The notes under the pieces: generated by a model
What the model was told of the DNA's origin: nothing
Databases searched by the model: none
What the model saw: only the letters and a program-made list of their open reading frames with translations
Position numbers and translations under genes: made by a program
Source of the DNA: Halomonas sp. S3-1-1
GTDB taxonomy: Bacteria > Pseudomonadota > Gammaproteobacteria > Pseudomonadales > Halomonadaceae
Direction: 5' to 3'
Assembly: GCF_023757625.1 (NCBI RefSeq)
Contig: NZ_JALGBZ010000003.1
Span: 248,001 to 312,000, forward strand
Length of the DNA: 64,000 nt
Shown: positions 26,753-35,079 of the stretch, in pieces
How the letters are laid out: each line of letters opens with the position of its first letter
How positions within the stretch are numbered: the stretch's first letter is position 1

Positions 26753-27781
26753 ATGACATTTCCTTTAAAGAAAACTCTCATCGGTGCCAGCCTATCGATG
26801 CTGGCATCCTCCGCGATGGCCCAAACGCTTACCCTTCAATCGGCTTTTCCATTCAGTCTGGAAGTGATCGATAGCTCGATCCATCGGTTCGTCGAGGATA
26901 TTGCCACGGCGACCGACGGTGAACTGACATTCACTCCTTACGATGCGGGAGCCTTTTCCCCTCCGTTTGAAATCCTCGAGAACGTAGGTAACGGGAGTCT
27001 CGACGCCGGCTGGTCGGCCGCAAGCTACTGGGCGGGGCAGATACCCGCCGCCGCGCTCTTTCAAAGCATCCCCTTCGGCCCCGATGTGCCCAAGTACTTG
27101 GCTTGGCTTTATGGCGGAGGTGGTCTGGAGCTTTGGGAAGGGCTTTACGAGCCGCACAACGTTGTGCCTATTCCTTGTGGCAGCATGATTTCCGAGGCGG
27201 GCGGCTGGTTCACACAGGAAATCAACAGCGTGGACGATTTACAGGGCATGAGCATGCGCATCAGCGGGCTGGGCGGCCAAGTCGTCAGCCAACTGGGGGT
27301 ATCGCCCGTCTCCATTCCCGCCGGCGAAACATTCCTGGGGCTGGATACGGGGCGTATTGGGGCTGCGGAACTTAGCTTCCCGGCCATCGATACGAGTGCG
27401 GGTTTTTATGAAGTGGCCAAACACTATTACTTTCCCGGCTGGCATCAGCCTGGCAGTTTAAATGAACTACTCATCAACGCGGACGTATGGGCTGGGCTTA
27501 CCGAAAGCCAACAGGTGTCGGTACGTAATGCCTGTAGTGACCTGAGTATTCATATGTACGCGCACGACATGCAGGCGCAGTCGGCCGTGCTGAATGAGTT
27601 TCGTGATGCGGGCGTGTCCGTGGAGCGTTTCCCTGACGATGTCATGAGCGCGCTCCAAGCGGCGTCAGAGACAGTACTGGAAGAGGCCGCTCAGGCAGAT
27701 GCAGACTTTGCCGAAGTAATCCAGTCGTATAAAGCGTTCAGCGAAAGTTACGACGAGTACCGTGAACTAACGGCTTTCTGA
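26753..27781 (+). CDS. TRAP transporter substrate-binding protein (DctP), second system
   Basis: A 342-residue periplasmic binding protein with a clear Sec signal peptide (cleavage after AMA, before QTL). It belongs to the TakP-like group of DctP proteins: PYDAGAFSPPFEILENVGNG, GWSAASYWAGQIPAAALFQS and GLDTGRIGAAELSFPAIDT are recognisable. It is not closely related to the three YAFFAPAQ-type DctP proteins of this window. It follows dctM by 41 bp. The fold binds an organic acid, with IAA or an aryl/keto acid as candidates from context. Confidence 0.92.
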   Translation: MTFPLKKTLIGASLSMLASSAMAQTLTLQSAFPFSLEVIDSSIHRFVEDIATATDGELTFTPYDAGAFSPPFEILENVGNGSLDAGWSAASYWAGQIPAAALFQSIPFGPDVPKYLAWLYGGGGLELWEGLYEPHNVVPIPCGSMISEAGGWFTQEINSVDDLQGMSMRISGLGGQVVSQLGVSPVSIPAGETFLGLDTGRIGAAELSFPAIDTSAGFYEVAKHYYFPGWHQPGSLNELLINADVWAGLTESQQVSVRNACSDLSIHMYAHDMQAQSAVLNEFRDAGVSVERFPDDVMSALQAASETVLEEAAQADADFAEVIQSYKAFSESYDEYRELTAF

Positions 27782-27787
27782 TGTTAG

Positions 27788-27827
27788 CTCCGGGGTACGA
27801 TTTTAGACCATGGCCCCGGAGTCTTTC
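27788..27827 (+). terminator. Hairpin after the second TRAP system
   Basis: CTCCGGGG (27788-27795) pairs with CCCCGGAG (27814-27821) around an 18-nt loop, followed by TCTTTC. The T-tract is weak, so partial termination or transcript-end protection is likelier than full termination, with iacG and iacI downstream still on the same strand. Confidence 0.55.
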
Positions 27828-27897
27828 ATGGTGCAAGACCGATCAGGCGCGTTCGTGCCTGACGCATTACTAACAGGAACTCATAACGAGGATACCA

Positions 27898-28089
27898 ATG
27901 CCTACCGTTCACGTTTACATGATGTCGGGTAGAACACAGCAACAAAAAGAGGCGCTCATTAGTGAAGTTACTGACGCCGTCGTTTCTTCCGTGGGCGCTC
28001 CCAAAGAGAATGTGCGCGTCATTATCAGCGAAGTTCCTAAAAGCGAGTATGGAATTGGCGGTGTAACAGGCGAAAAGCTGGGGCGCTGA
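27898..28089 (+). CDS. 4-oxalocrotonate tautomerase-like protein
   Basis: A 63-residue tautomerase-superfamily protein; removal of Met leaves the catalytic Pro-1 (PTVHVYMMSGRTQQQK). The length and the VRVIISEVPKSEYGIGG end match 4-OT proteins. These small hexamers isomerise keto/enol acids. It is 27 bp before iacG and is not part of the standard nine-gene iac set that I know. It may act on an unsaturated or keto acid released from the side chain; this is inference. Confidence 0.88.
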   Translation: MPTVHVYMMSGRTQQQKEALISEVTDAVVSSVGAPKENVRVIISEVPKSEYGIGGVTGEKLGR

Positions 28090-28116
28090 CGTTCTATAAA
28101 TAATAAAAGGTGGATC

Positions 28117-29046
28117 ATGAGTATTGATACAAGAGACTTCAGAAACGCACTGGGCAAGTTTGCTACGGGCGTTACCGTCATCACTACTCAGGATGAGCGG
28201 GGCGAGCAGTACGGTGTGACGGCGAGTAGTTTCAATGCCGTTTCCATGACGCCTCCGCTGATTCTCTGGAGTATCGATAAAAGTGCTTACAGTAAGGATA
28301 TCTACTGTCAGGCCGAGCACTTTGTCGTCAATGTGTTGGCCAGCGATCAGGTGGCGATTTCCAACCGCTTCGCTCAGCGCGGTGAGGATAAGTTCAAGGA
28401 TATCGAGATTGAAAAAGGGATGGGAGGCAGCGCTCGTATTGTCGGCGCGGCGGCCCATTTCGAATGCAGGACCTGGCAGGTTTATGAGGGAGGGGATCAC
28501 TTCATCATCGTGGGTGAAGTGCTCGAGTATGACTATCAGGATGGCTGCGGATCGCTGGTATTCCATGGTGGCCGTTACGCGCTGCCGGAGCCGCACCCCA
28601 TGATGCTGCCCGATATCGATCATTCTACCGGTGACGGTGTGCTGGGCCAGCATTTTCTTTATCTGCTACGCCAATCATTGGCTGCCTATCGCAGGGACTT
28701 TTATCCCCGGTTAAGCCATCTGGGCGTGGACGAAAAGGAGTGGCGGATGCTGACACTGCTTCTTGATCGCGGTCCACAGCCGTTCGCTCAGGTTGCCCAA
28801 GGCGTCGCTCAACCGCCGGAAGATTGCGAATACACGCTGAACGGTTTAATCCGCCGAGATCTGGTGAACGAGTCTGCGGGCGAGCGCCAACTGGCACTGT
28901 CAGCGGCCGGTACTGAGCTTGCGAACAAATTGCTCAAGATGGCGCAAGAGCATGAACAGAAGGTGTTCGATAGCGTCAGCGATGAGGAACTGAGCCATAT
29001 GAAGACCGGACTGGTGCATGTCATCGAGCAGCTCGGTTCACGTTAA
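28117..29046 (+). CDS. iacG: Flavin reductase with MarR-like C-terminal domain
   Basis: A 309-residue two-domain protein. Residues ~1-165 are a flavin-reductase domain (FATGVTVITTQ, YGVTASSFNAVSMTPPLILWSI, HFVVNVLASDQ), which supplies reduced flavin to IacA. Residues ~185-309 look like a MarR winged helix (WRMLTLLLDRGPQPFAQVAQGVAQPPEDCEYTLNGLIRRDLV). The same layout is known in the C1 reductase of Acinetobacter 4-hydroxyphenylacetate hydroxylase, where the C-terminal domain makes reduction respond to the substrate. A substrate-gated reductase is likely here too. SD AAAGG. The gene precedes iacI. Confidence 0.88.
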   Translation: MSIDTRDFRNALGKFATGVTVITTQDERGEQYGVTASSFNAVSMTPPLILWSIDKSAYSKDIYCQAEHFVVNVLASDQVAISNRFAQRGEDKFKDIEIEKGMGGSARIVGAAAHFECRTWQVYEGGDHFIIVGEVLEYDYQDGCGSLVFHGGRYALPEPHPMMLPDIDHSTGDGVLGQHFLYLLRQSLAAYRRDFYPRLSHLGVDEKEWRMLTLLLDRGPQPFAQVAQGVAQPPEDCEYTLNGLIRRDLVNESAGERQLALSAAGTELANKLLKMAQEHEQKVFDSVSDEELSHMKTGLVHVIEQLGSR

Positions 29047-29097
29047 GACAAGAGTGTGAGCAACATTCATCATCACTATAAACCGGGGACGAGAGCG

Positions 29098-29664
29098 ATG
29101 AACGAAGTGACTGCCAGCGAATTCAAGGCGCTACTGGAGCGTGTCGATAAACTGGAAGCCGAGGCGGAGATACGCCGCATTCAGGCACGCTATATGTTTC
29201 TATGCGATACCCCCCTGCCCGAGTATGGCGTGAGCGGCGATGCCGAACGTATCGATCATATCATGGCGCTCTATTCCGAGGATGCGGTGTGGGAGGGGGT
29301 CGGCGAATACTACGATGGGCAGTTTGGGCGTCTCGAAGGGGCGGCCGCCATTCGTGGTCACTTCGAGAAGTTCTGGGGCGAAAAACAGGACCCCGAGTTG
29401 CTGCTTAATGTGCACTATCTGACTTCCGAGCAGATTCATGTCGACGGAAACACGGCAACGGGACAATGGGTGCACTGTCAGCCTTGGATATTTTCGGACG
29501 GCAGCTCCCTGCTGCGCTCATCGCGCCTCAACAATGCCTTTGCCAAACAGTCGGATGGGCGCTGGTTGATTACCCGAACACGTACGGAGAACGTGTTCGT
29601 GGCGCCGTTGACGGCCGGCTGGGCATCGGATTTCTGCACCACCTCAGTACTACTCAAGCCCTGA
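29098..29664 (+). CDS. iacI: SnoaL-like protein of the iac cluster
   Basis: A 188-residue NTF2/SnoaL-like protein with an N-terminal helix (LERVDKLEAEAEIRRIQARYMFLCD) and a cone fold containing HIMALYSEDAVWEGVG and the TATGQWVHCQPWIF strands. Iac loci contain one such protein, IacI, of undefined function. ATG 29098 follows GGGGA at 8 nt; a GTG at 29056 would add 14 residues without family sequence and is less likely. It is separated from the next gene by 12 bp, so the iac operon probably continues into the PanE-like/aldolase set. Confidence 0.82.
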   Translation: MNEVTASEFKALLERVDKLEAEAEIRRIQARYMFLCDTPLPEYGVSGDAERIDHIMALYSEDAVWEGVGEYYDGQFGRLEGAAAIRGHFEKFWGEKQDPELLLNVHYLTSEQIHVDGNTATGQWVHCQPWIFSDGSSLLRSSRLNNAFAKQSDGRWLITRTRTENVFVAPLTAGWASDFCTTSVLLKP

Positions 29665-29676
29665 GGTTCGTGCCCG

Positions 29677-30687
29677 ATGAACTCTATTGTGTCGCCGCGC
29701 ATCGCCATCGTCGGCGCAGGTGCCATTGGCATAACACTGGCAGCTCGGTTAGCGAAGGCAGGCCATCGCGTCAGTGTATTGGCAAGGGGAGAGGCGCTTG
29801 CGGCCATCGAACATCGGGGTGTCGAGTTAAATGATATGCAGGGCCATCACTCGGCAAGGGTAACGGTGTCCGATCAAAGCGCTGACCTTGGCATTCAGGA
29901 TATCGTGCTGCTTTGTACCAAGGCGCACGCGGTACCCGAACTTTTACCAGCGCTGTCGCCTCTCTTTGGAGTGCATACCTGGCTTGTCCCGCTGCTGAAT
30001 GGTACGCCTTGGTGGCTGTTCATGGGGAGTAGCGAAACCGTGGACCATGTTGAGGCGGTCGACCCGGGCGGGCACCTGATCGGGCAACGACCGGCTGAGT
30101 GCATTCTGGGATGTGTCGTGTACATCACCGCACGACTCGAAGCGCCGGGACGGGCTGTATCGACTACGCCGCATCGGCTGGTGCTGGGTGAAATCGCATC
30201 GCTTTCCCCGGAGCGCCAGCGCCGTCTTGGCGAGGTTGTCGAAGTATTGACATCGTCAGGAGTTGAAACACTCCATACGCCTCGTATTCGCGACGCTGTA
30301 TGGAGCAAGATCGCAGCGAACCTCAGTTCCAACCCGCTCTCGGTTATCACCCGCACAACGCTTGACACTCTTTATAGCCATCCCTGGTTACAAAAAGTGG
30401 TAGAGGCGCTTTACGAAGAGACCCGGCTTACCGCACAGGCCCATGGCAGTCAGTTGGAAATAACCCTGCAAGAACTTCTGGAAATCGGAACCGCCATGCG
30501 AGGCGTCAAGACCTCCATGCTTCAGGATTATCAGCGCGAGCGCCCACTTGAGCTCACTGCCATTGTAGAGGGCGTGATCGAGCTGGCAGACAGAAAGAGG
30601 ATTGCCGTCCCCGTCACCAGGACAATTGTATATCTCACTCACTATTTGGAAAGCGCTGCGCACCGCCAACGCGAACAGACATCCTGA
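29677..30687 (+). CDS. Ketopantoate reductase (PanE/ApbA) family protein 1
   Basis: A 336-residue NADP-dependent reductase of the 2-dehydropantoate 2-reductase superfamily. The Rossmann motif IVGAGAIGITLAARLAKAG is at residues ~10-28, then LCTKAHAV near 88 and the variant substrate loop LLNGTPWWLF near 109. The WSKIAANLSSNPLSVI block near 210 contains the conserved Lys/Asn pair. The NGTPWW variant marks a group distinct from biosynthetic PanE. It is the first of a PanE-aldolase-PanE trio following iacI; reduction of a 2-keto acid is the likely chemistry. Confidence 0.85.
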   Translation: MNSIVSPRIAIVGAGAIGITLAARLAKAGHRVSVLARGEALAAIEHRGVELNDMQGHHSARVTVSDQSADLGIQDIVLLCTKAHAVPELLPALSPLFGVHTWLVPLLNGTPWWLFMGSSETVDHVEAVDPGGHLIGQRPAECILGCVVYITARLEAPGRAVSTTPHRLVLGEIASLSPERQRRLGEVVEVLTSSGVETLHTPRIRDAVWSKIAANLSSNPLSVITRTTLDTLYSHPWLQKVVEALYEETRLTAQAHGSQLEITLQELLEIGTAMRGVKTSMLQDYQRERPLELTAIVEGVIELADRKRIAVPVTRTIVYLTHYLESAAHRQREQTS

Positions 30688-30702
30688 CAGGAGAACGTAT
30701 CA

Positions 30703-31485
30703 ATGAATATTCAGCCCATCGCAATGCCCGCTGGGATCGAAAAACCGAGCCACTGCAGTGATGAAGAGTGGCAGCAGCGGGTCAAACTGGCCTATTGCTA
30801 TCATCTGGTCGACTTTTTTGGTTGGACGGAGTCCATTTTCAATCATATTTCCGCCCGCGTACCGGATACCGACGGTCACTATCTGGTCAACCCCTTCGGG
30901 CTCAATTATACGGAAGTCACTCCGCTCAATTTGCTGAAAGTCGATTTGGATGGCAACAAGGTCGAGGAGTCCGAATATAGCGCCAATCCGGCAGGATTCG
31001 CGCTGCACAGTGCTGTGCACGGCGCTCGCGAGGACATCCACTGCATGCTGCATACCCATACCATTCCTATCTCTGCGGTAGTGCAGAAGACAAATGGCTT
31101 TGGTCATCATGACTTTTATGGTGCTCAGCTTTATGGACGGATTGGCTATCACGAGTTCGAGGGCATCACGTTATTCGAAGATGAGAAGAAGCGTATGTTG
31201 GAGAGTCTTGGTGATAAACACATTCTCGTATTGCGTAATCATGGTATCGCCGTCGGTGAATCCAGCATCGAAAAAGCGATCTTTCTTCTTTGGACTGTTC
31301 AGCGAGCCGCCGAGAATCAGTGCGCAGCAGGGGCACTGGGAGGCGATGACGTTGAAATCGACACTGAGATCAGTCAGAAGTGTGCCAACCTCACGGCTCA
31401 ACTGATTCGCGAAAGTGGCTTTGCCAACGAGTTCTTCACCGCCATGGTCCGTAAGATGAAAACTGAGCGGCCGCTACCGTTCTAA
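30703..31485 (+). CDS. Class II aldolase/adducin family protein
   Basis: A 260-residue protein of the class II aldolase family, which cleaves or decarboxylates aldol-type substrates using a divalent metal. The metal-site HTH motif is in CMLHTHTIPISAV near residue 110, with a further His in VLRNHGIAVGE near 178. Also visible are NHISARVPDTDGHYLVNPFGLNYTE at the N-terminus and the C-terminal ENQCAAGALGG. The trio PanE-aldolase-PanE is tightly spaced (15 and 4 bp). A role in processing the side-chain acid released from IAA is possible but unproven. Confidence 0.87.
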   Translation: MNIQPIAMPAGIEKPSHCSDEEWQQRVKLAYCYHLVDFFGWTESIFNHISARVPDTDGHYLVNPFGLNYTEVTPLNLLKVDLDGNKVEESEYSANPAGFALHSAVHGAREDIHCMLHTHTIPISAVVQKTNGFGHHDFYGAQLYGRIGYHEFEGITLFEDEKKRMLESLGDKHILVLRNHGIAVGESSIEKAIFLLWTVQRAAENQCAAGALGGDDVEIDTEISQKCANLTAQLIRESGFANEFFTAMVRKMKTERPLPF

Positions 31486-31489
31486 CAAT

Positions 31490-32410
31490 ATGATGAAAAT
31501 CGCTATCATTGGAGCCGGTGCCATGGGGTGTCTGTTTGCTGCTCGACTCGCTCTGAGCGGCAACACAGTGCGTTTGATCGATGTCGATTCGGAGATATTG
31601 GAGGCCATTCGTACTCGGGGGGTTCGTCTGGACATGGCAGGACAGGTAGATCAGATACGAGTCCCTATTGGTCTGGCTGAGCAACTCCGAGAAGACATCG
31701 ACCTGATACTGATGCTCACTAAAGGAAGTGCGACACGAGCGGCGATCAGGGCCGCAAGACACCTTATTGCCCCTCAAACACGAGTGCTGACGTTGCAAAA
31801 TGGGCTGGGGAACGCTGCCTTGATTGCCGAGTACGTCGATACCGCTTACATTTTGCAGGGGATTACGACTATCGCGGCGGATTTGCGGGCGCCTGGCGTG
31901 GTGCATGGCAATTCCCAAGGCACCATTCAATGGTGGTGCTGTACGGGAGAAGAGGACCCATGGATGAAAAAGTTACACGAGGTTCTGATCGGCGCCGGTT
32001 TAACCAGCTGTCCGGATTCGGCGGTCGAGAGCAGAATCTGGGAGAAAGCGGCATTCAACGCGGCTCTCAATGGCCTTTGCACGTTGCTTGACCGTGCCGT
32101 GGGAGCGGTGGGTGAGCATGCACAAGGCAAGGACTTGATCGAGGAAATTGTGAGCGAATGCGGCAGTATCGCCGAGCAAGGCGGTATTGCTTTTGATCGG
32201 CCGCGCGTGGTGGCCAGTATCGATCATGCCATTCGCTGTCAGGCAGACCACCTGCCGTCCATGCTGCAGGATCGTCGAGCAGGTCGTGCCACCGAGGTGG
32301 AAAGTATTCATGGTGCGCTTGTCAGCACCGCCAGGAAGCACCACCTGCGAGTACCGGTACTCGAAACGCTTTACCGCCTGCTGGCCATGGGAGAGCCCGG
32401 CGTTGCCTGA
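31490..32410 (+). CDS. Ketopantoate reductase (PanE/ApbA) family protein 2
   Basis: A 306-residue PanE/ApbA-type reductase. IIGAGAMGCLFAARLALSG is at the N-terminus, LMLTKGSATRAAI near 74, and the canonical LQNGLGNAALIAEY near 102, closer to standard PanE than its neighbour at 29677. WEKAAFNAALNGLCTLLDRAVGAV near 184 contains the catalytic Lys and Asn. Two PanE-like enzymes flanking an aldolase suggest two successive keto-acid/hydroxy-acid steps. It is the last gene on the plus strand of the iac cluster and converges on dctP paralog 2. Confidence 0.87.
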   Translation: MMKIAIIGAGAMGCLFAARLALSGNTVRLIDVDSEILEAIRTRGVRLDMAGQVDQIRVPIGLAEQLREDIDLILMLTKGSATRAAIRAARHLIAPQTRVLTLQNGLGNAALIAEYVDTAYILQGITTIAADLRAPGVVHGNSQGTIQWWCCTGEEDPWMKKLHEVLIGAGLTSCPDSAVESRIWEKAAFNAALNGLCTLLDRAVGAVGEHAQGKDLIEEIVSECGSIAEQGGIAFDRPRVVASIDHAIRCQADHLPSMLQDRRAGRATEVESIHGALVSTARKHHLRVPVLETLYRLLAMGEPGVA

Positions 32411-32464
32411 CATCGTTCCAACAGCGTCAGAGGCGGTAACTTCTTCTCTACATTCAATTAAAAA

Positions 32465-33529
32465 TTAAATAGAGGGGCTACTATCGTACTGCTCAATGAG
32501 CTCTAGCATTCGATCATAAAGCGCCTGGGCAGGGAGCCCTTGTGCATCAATCTGTTCGATATACCGCGCATTGAGAGGATCAAGGCGCGCCGCCCAACGA
32601 GCCTGCTCTTCTTCATCCAGCGTGATGACGTTCAAGTCATGGTTTTCCTGTGACCAAGCGAGCGACTCCTGAACATGGTTATCGAGATAGTGCCCTGCAA
32701 ATCGTGAGGCTTCAGCGCCCAGTTGGTCGATAGCGAGCTGTACATCCGCGGGCAGGGAGTCCCAGCGCTGGCGGCTCATGACGGCCAGCATGATCACGTT
32801 GGATAAGGGATAATCGACGATATAGTCAAGGTAGCGCGCGTACTGAAGATCCATCAGCGTTTCCCGTGAAGAGGCAATCCCCTGAACAATGCCGGCCTGT
32901 AACGCCTCGCCTGTTTCGGCCTGGGACATGCCAATGGGAACAGCACCCAGCGACCGCATGGTTTCCGACTCCCCGGGTACGCGAATTTCAAGGCCTGTCA
33001 GATCCTCGAGGGTGCGAACTTCGTTACGCGTTTGAAGGTATCCCGGCTCAGAGGTAAAGACAGTGATGACCTTGAAGTCCTCCAGGTTGAACTGCTCCTG
33101 GGGGAACTCCTGAACGAGTTGGTAGGCCACCTGACTGGCTACTTCGGCATTTATGTCCAGACCGTTGATATCACCAATCATGTTGAGTAGCGGAAAGCGT
33201 GCGGGCTCATAGGACGTGGTGGTCAAACCGATATCGGCGACGCCATTGAGTACCCCATCAAGCATGTTACTCGCGGTCAGCAAAGTGCCGCCGGGAAACG
33301 TATTGACCGTCACTTGGCCCTCGGTGCGCTTCTCCAACTCTTCTGCCCAGAACTGCATTTGCATCCCCGGAAACGTTTGAGCTGGTGCGAAAAAGGCATA
33401 GTTGAGCTTAATGTCGCTTGCTAATGTAGCGCTGCTTAACAGCGCGCTCGCCAAAAGAGTACCCAGACGTAATGCAGGCGTACGCAATGAGGAGGCAGGG
33501 GTCGAGTAAGTGTCTTCAGTCATGAGCAT
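32465..33529 (-). CDS. TRAP transporter substrate-binding protein (DctP), paralog 2, orphan
   Basis: A ~354-residue periplasmic DctP protein without its own membrane subunits. A long signal peptide ends near SSATLAS-DI, and the mature part begins KLNYAFFAPAQTFPGMQMQFW, with NTFPGGTLLTASNMLDGVLNG and IGMSQAETGEALQAGIVQG. It is closely similar to the proteins at 15612-16661 and 36102-37169. The start could be 33529 or 33523 (two in-frame ATGs, GAGA just before). It is the only minus-strand gene in this block and has the shared promoter element upstream. It may deliver a related ligand to the DctQM pair at 16728-18490. Confidence 0.9.
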   Translation of the reverse strand: MLMTEDTYSTPASSLRTPALRLGTLLASALLSSATLASDIKLNYAFFAPAQTFPGMQMQFWAEELEKRTEGQVTVNTFPGGTLLTASNMLDGVLNGVADIGLTTTSYEPARFPLLNMIGDINGLDINAEVASQVAYQLVQEFPQEQFNLEDFKVITVFTSEPGYLQTRNEVRTLEDLTGLEIRVPGESETMRSLGAVPIGMSQAETGEALQAGIVQGIASSRETLMDLQYARYLDYIVDYPLSNVIMLAVMSRQRWDSLPADVQLAIDQLGAEASRFAGHYLDNHVQESLAWSQENHDLNVITLDEEEQARWAARLDPLNARYIEQIDAQGLPAQALYDRMLELIEQYDSSPSI

Positions 33530-33963
33530 ATTCTCTCGTTTATTATCGGCTGCATGCCATTGTTGAAAGCGCAAAAAACATTCAACATCACATGAAAAGT
33601 TAAGTAAATAGCCTAGGCAATTCTTTTGCCGGTTATGTTCTTGTAGTTTTTGCAAGATAGATTCCTGATCGATATAAATATTTTTGAATCAGTACGATGG
33701 ATGCCAATTTAAGAGTACTGGGGAAAACAACTCGCTAAATTGGATCGACTGAAGCACTCAAAAAGTGCAGAAATTGATACCCGATAGCCTTTATGGTTCA
33801 TCGCCGGATTCACTTGTCGATAGACCTGCTCGTCAGCACTCCCTGGTTTTTTCATATCTTTGCGTTTTTTGTATATCGATCGCGCATTCTGGATAGCGGC
33901 CGCTCACAGGGTGGCTATACCGTAAAAGCCTCTGATAAATCACAACATCAACGGGAGAAAGCG
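33530..33963. other. Divergent promoter region between dctP paralog 2 and the dehydrogenase operon
   Basis: A 434-bp AT-rich gap with no convincing gene. It contains the shared element (33571-33598) for the minus-strand dctP gene. Weak dyads are visible near 33750-33770 (CACTCAAAAAGTG). An open frame upstream of 33964 exists, but its sequence is not dehydrogenase-like, so I treat it as non-coding. Confidence 0.5.
33571..33598 (-). promoter_or_regulatory. Shared element upstream of dctP (copy 2)
   Basis: On the minus strand this reads TTTTCATGTGATGTTGAATG followed by TTTTTT and GC, the same as at 15533-15561 apart from one T. It ends 41 bp before the dctP paralog 2 start codon, against 50 bp at copy 1. 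Conservation of both sequence and distance points to one regulator controlling both binding-protein genes. Confidence 0.65.
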
Positions 33964-35070
33964 ATGAAGGTCAGCGTGATTGGTGGTGGGCACGGGTGTT
34001 ACGCCGCGGCTATCGAGATGGTGGAAAAAGGTTTCGATGTCACACTGTGGCGTCGTGATAGCGAGGCTTTAAAAGAGCTGAGTCAACTGGGCTATCTGGA
34101 TGTCAAGGATGCCCGCGGTGATCGGCAAATTCAGATAGGAAGTGGCCAAGGTGAACTGACGCTGACCAGTGATCTAACGGAGGCGACTCGTCAGGCAAAT
34201 CTGGTGATTGTTCCACTACCTTCGACGTCTCACGAAGCACTTGCCGAGCAGTTAGGTCCGCTACTTCGCGATGATCAGGTCGTCTTTCTACCGCCGGGAA
34301 CGTTTGGTTGCTATCTCTTCCATCGCGCAATGAAAAAAGCCGGTAATGCTAGCCGCGTTGCGTTTTGCGAAACCGGTACACTGCCTTATCTGGCGCGCAA
34401 GCATGGTCCGAACAAGGTCGTGATCAGCGTCTACGCGACCCGCCTTCCGACGGGTGTTTTTCCCAGTGAGCTGTCGGAGCACGCGTTTTCGGTACTTCGC
34501 GAGGCGTACCCCAGCGTTGAACCCATCGAAGATGGTCTGAGTGGAGCGCTCATGAACGCAGGCCCTGTCATCCACCCCCCTCTAATAATCATGAATGCCG
34601 GTCCGCTGGAGCACTTCGACGCTTGGGATATTCACAACGAAGGTACGCAACCTGCTATTCGAAGCGTCACGACTGAGCTCGATAACGAGCGGATTGCCGT
34701 GCGTGAAGCGCTTGGCTATCAACCTTCTCACTTCCCGCTGGCCAATCACTATGCCAGCGAAGGCGAAGAGTGGATGTATGGACGTGGGGCCCATGGAAAA
34801 CTGACGGACAGCGGTGATTGGCGAGAGAACATCGAGTTACATAGTCACCGTTACATGATGGAGGATACTCGGCTAGGCCTATCGCTAATTGTGTCGGTTG
34901 GCCGTTGGGTGGGGCAGCCGACGCCCGTCGCTGAAGGGTTGTTGAATATCGCTTCCGCCATTACCGGACGAGACTTGTACGCCGAAGGGCGCACACTGGA
35001 AAACCTTGGGTTGGAGTCGCTATCGCAGGACGAGATGCGTCAGCTCATGACGCACGGTATCCAGCGCTGA
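33964..35070 (+). CDS. NAD/NADP octopine/nopaline dehydrogenase family protein
   Basis: A 368-residue dehydrogenase with an N-terminal Rossmann domain (KVSVIGGGHGCYAAAIEMVEKG) and a C-terminal octopine-dehydrogenase-type helical domain, in which AGPVIHPPLIIMNAGPLEH near residue 200 includes the catalytic His region. Family members oxidise opines (imino-linked amino/keto acid conjugates) or related secondary amines and hydroxy acids. ATG 33964 follows GGGAG at 6 nt. It is the first gene of an operon with a 3HCDH-type dehydrogenase and a TRAP binding lipoprotein. The substrate is unknown; an opine or hydroxy acid is possible. Confidence 0.83.
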   Translation: MKVSVIGGGHGCYAAAIEMVEKGFDVTLWRRDSEALKELSQLGYLDVKDARGDRQIQIGSGQGELTLTSDLTEATRQANLVIVPLPSTSHEALAEQLGPLLRDDQVVFLPPGTFGCYLFHRAMKKAGNASRVAFCETGTLPYLARKHGPNKVVISVYATRLPTGVFPSELSEHAFSVLREAYPSVEPIEDGLSGALMNAGPVIHPPLIIMNAGPLEHFDAWDIHNEGTQPAIRSVTTELDNERIAVREALGYQPSHFPLANHYASEGEEWMYGRGAHGKLTDSGDWRENIELHSHRYMMEDTRLGLSLIVSVGRWVGQPTPVAEGLLNIASAITGRDLYAEGRTLENLGLESLSQDEMRQLMTHGIQR

Positions 35071-35079
35071 GACTCAACG

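Noticed and set aside
27788..27827. Full end of the iac operon
   Set aside because: The hairpin has a weak T-tract and iacG and iacI follow on the same strand, so a partial terminator is more likely.
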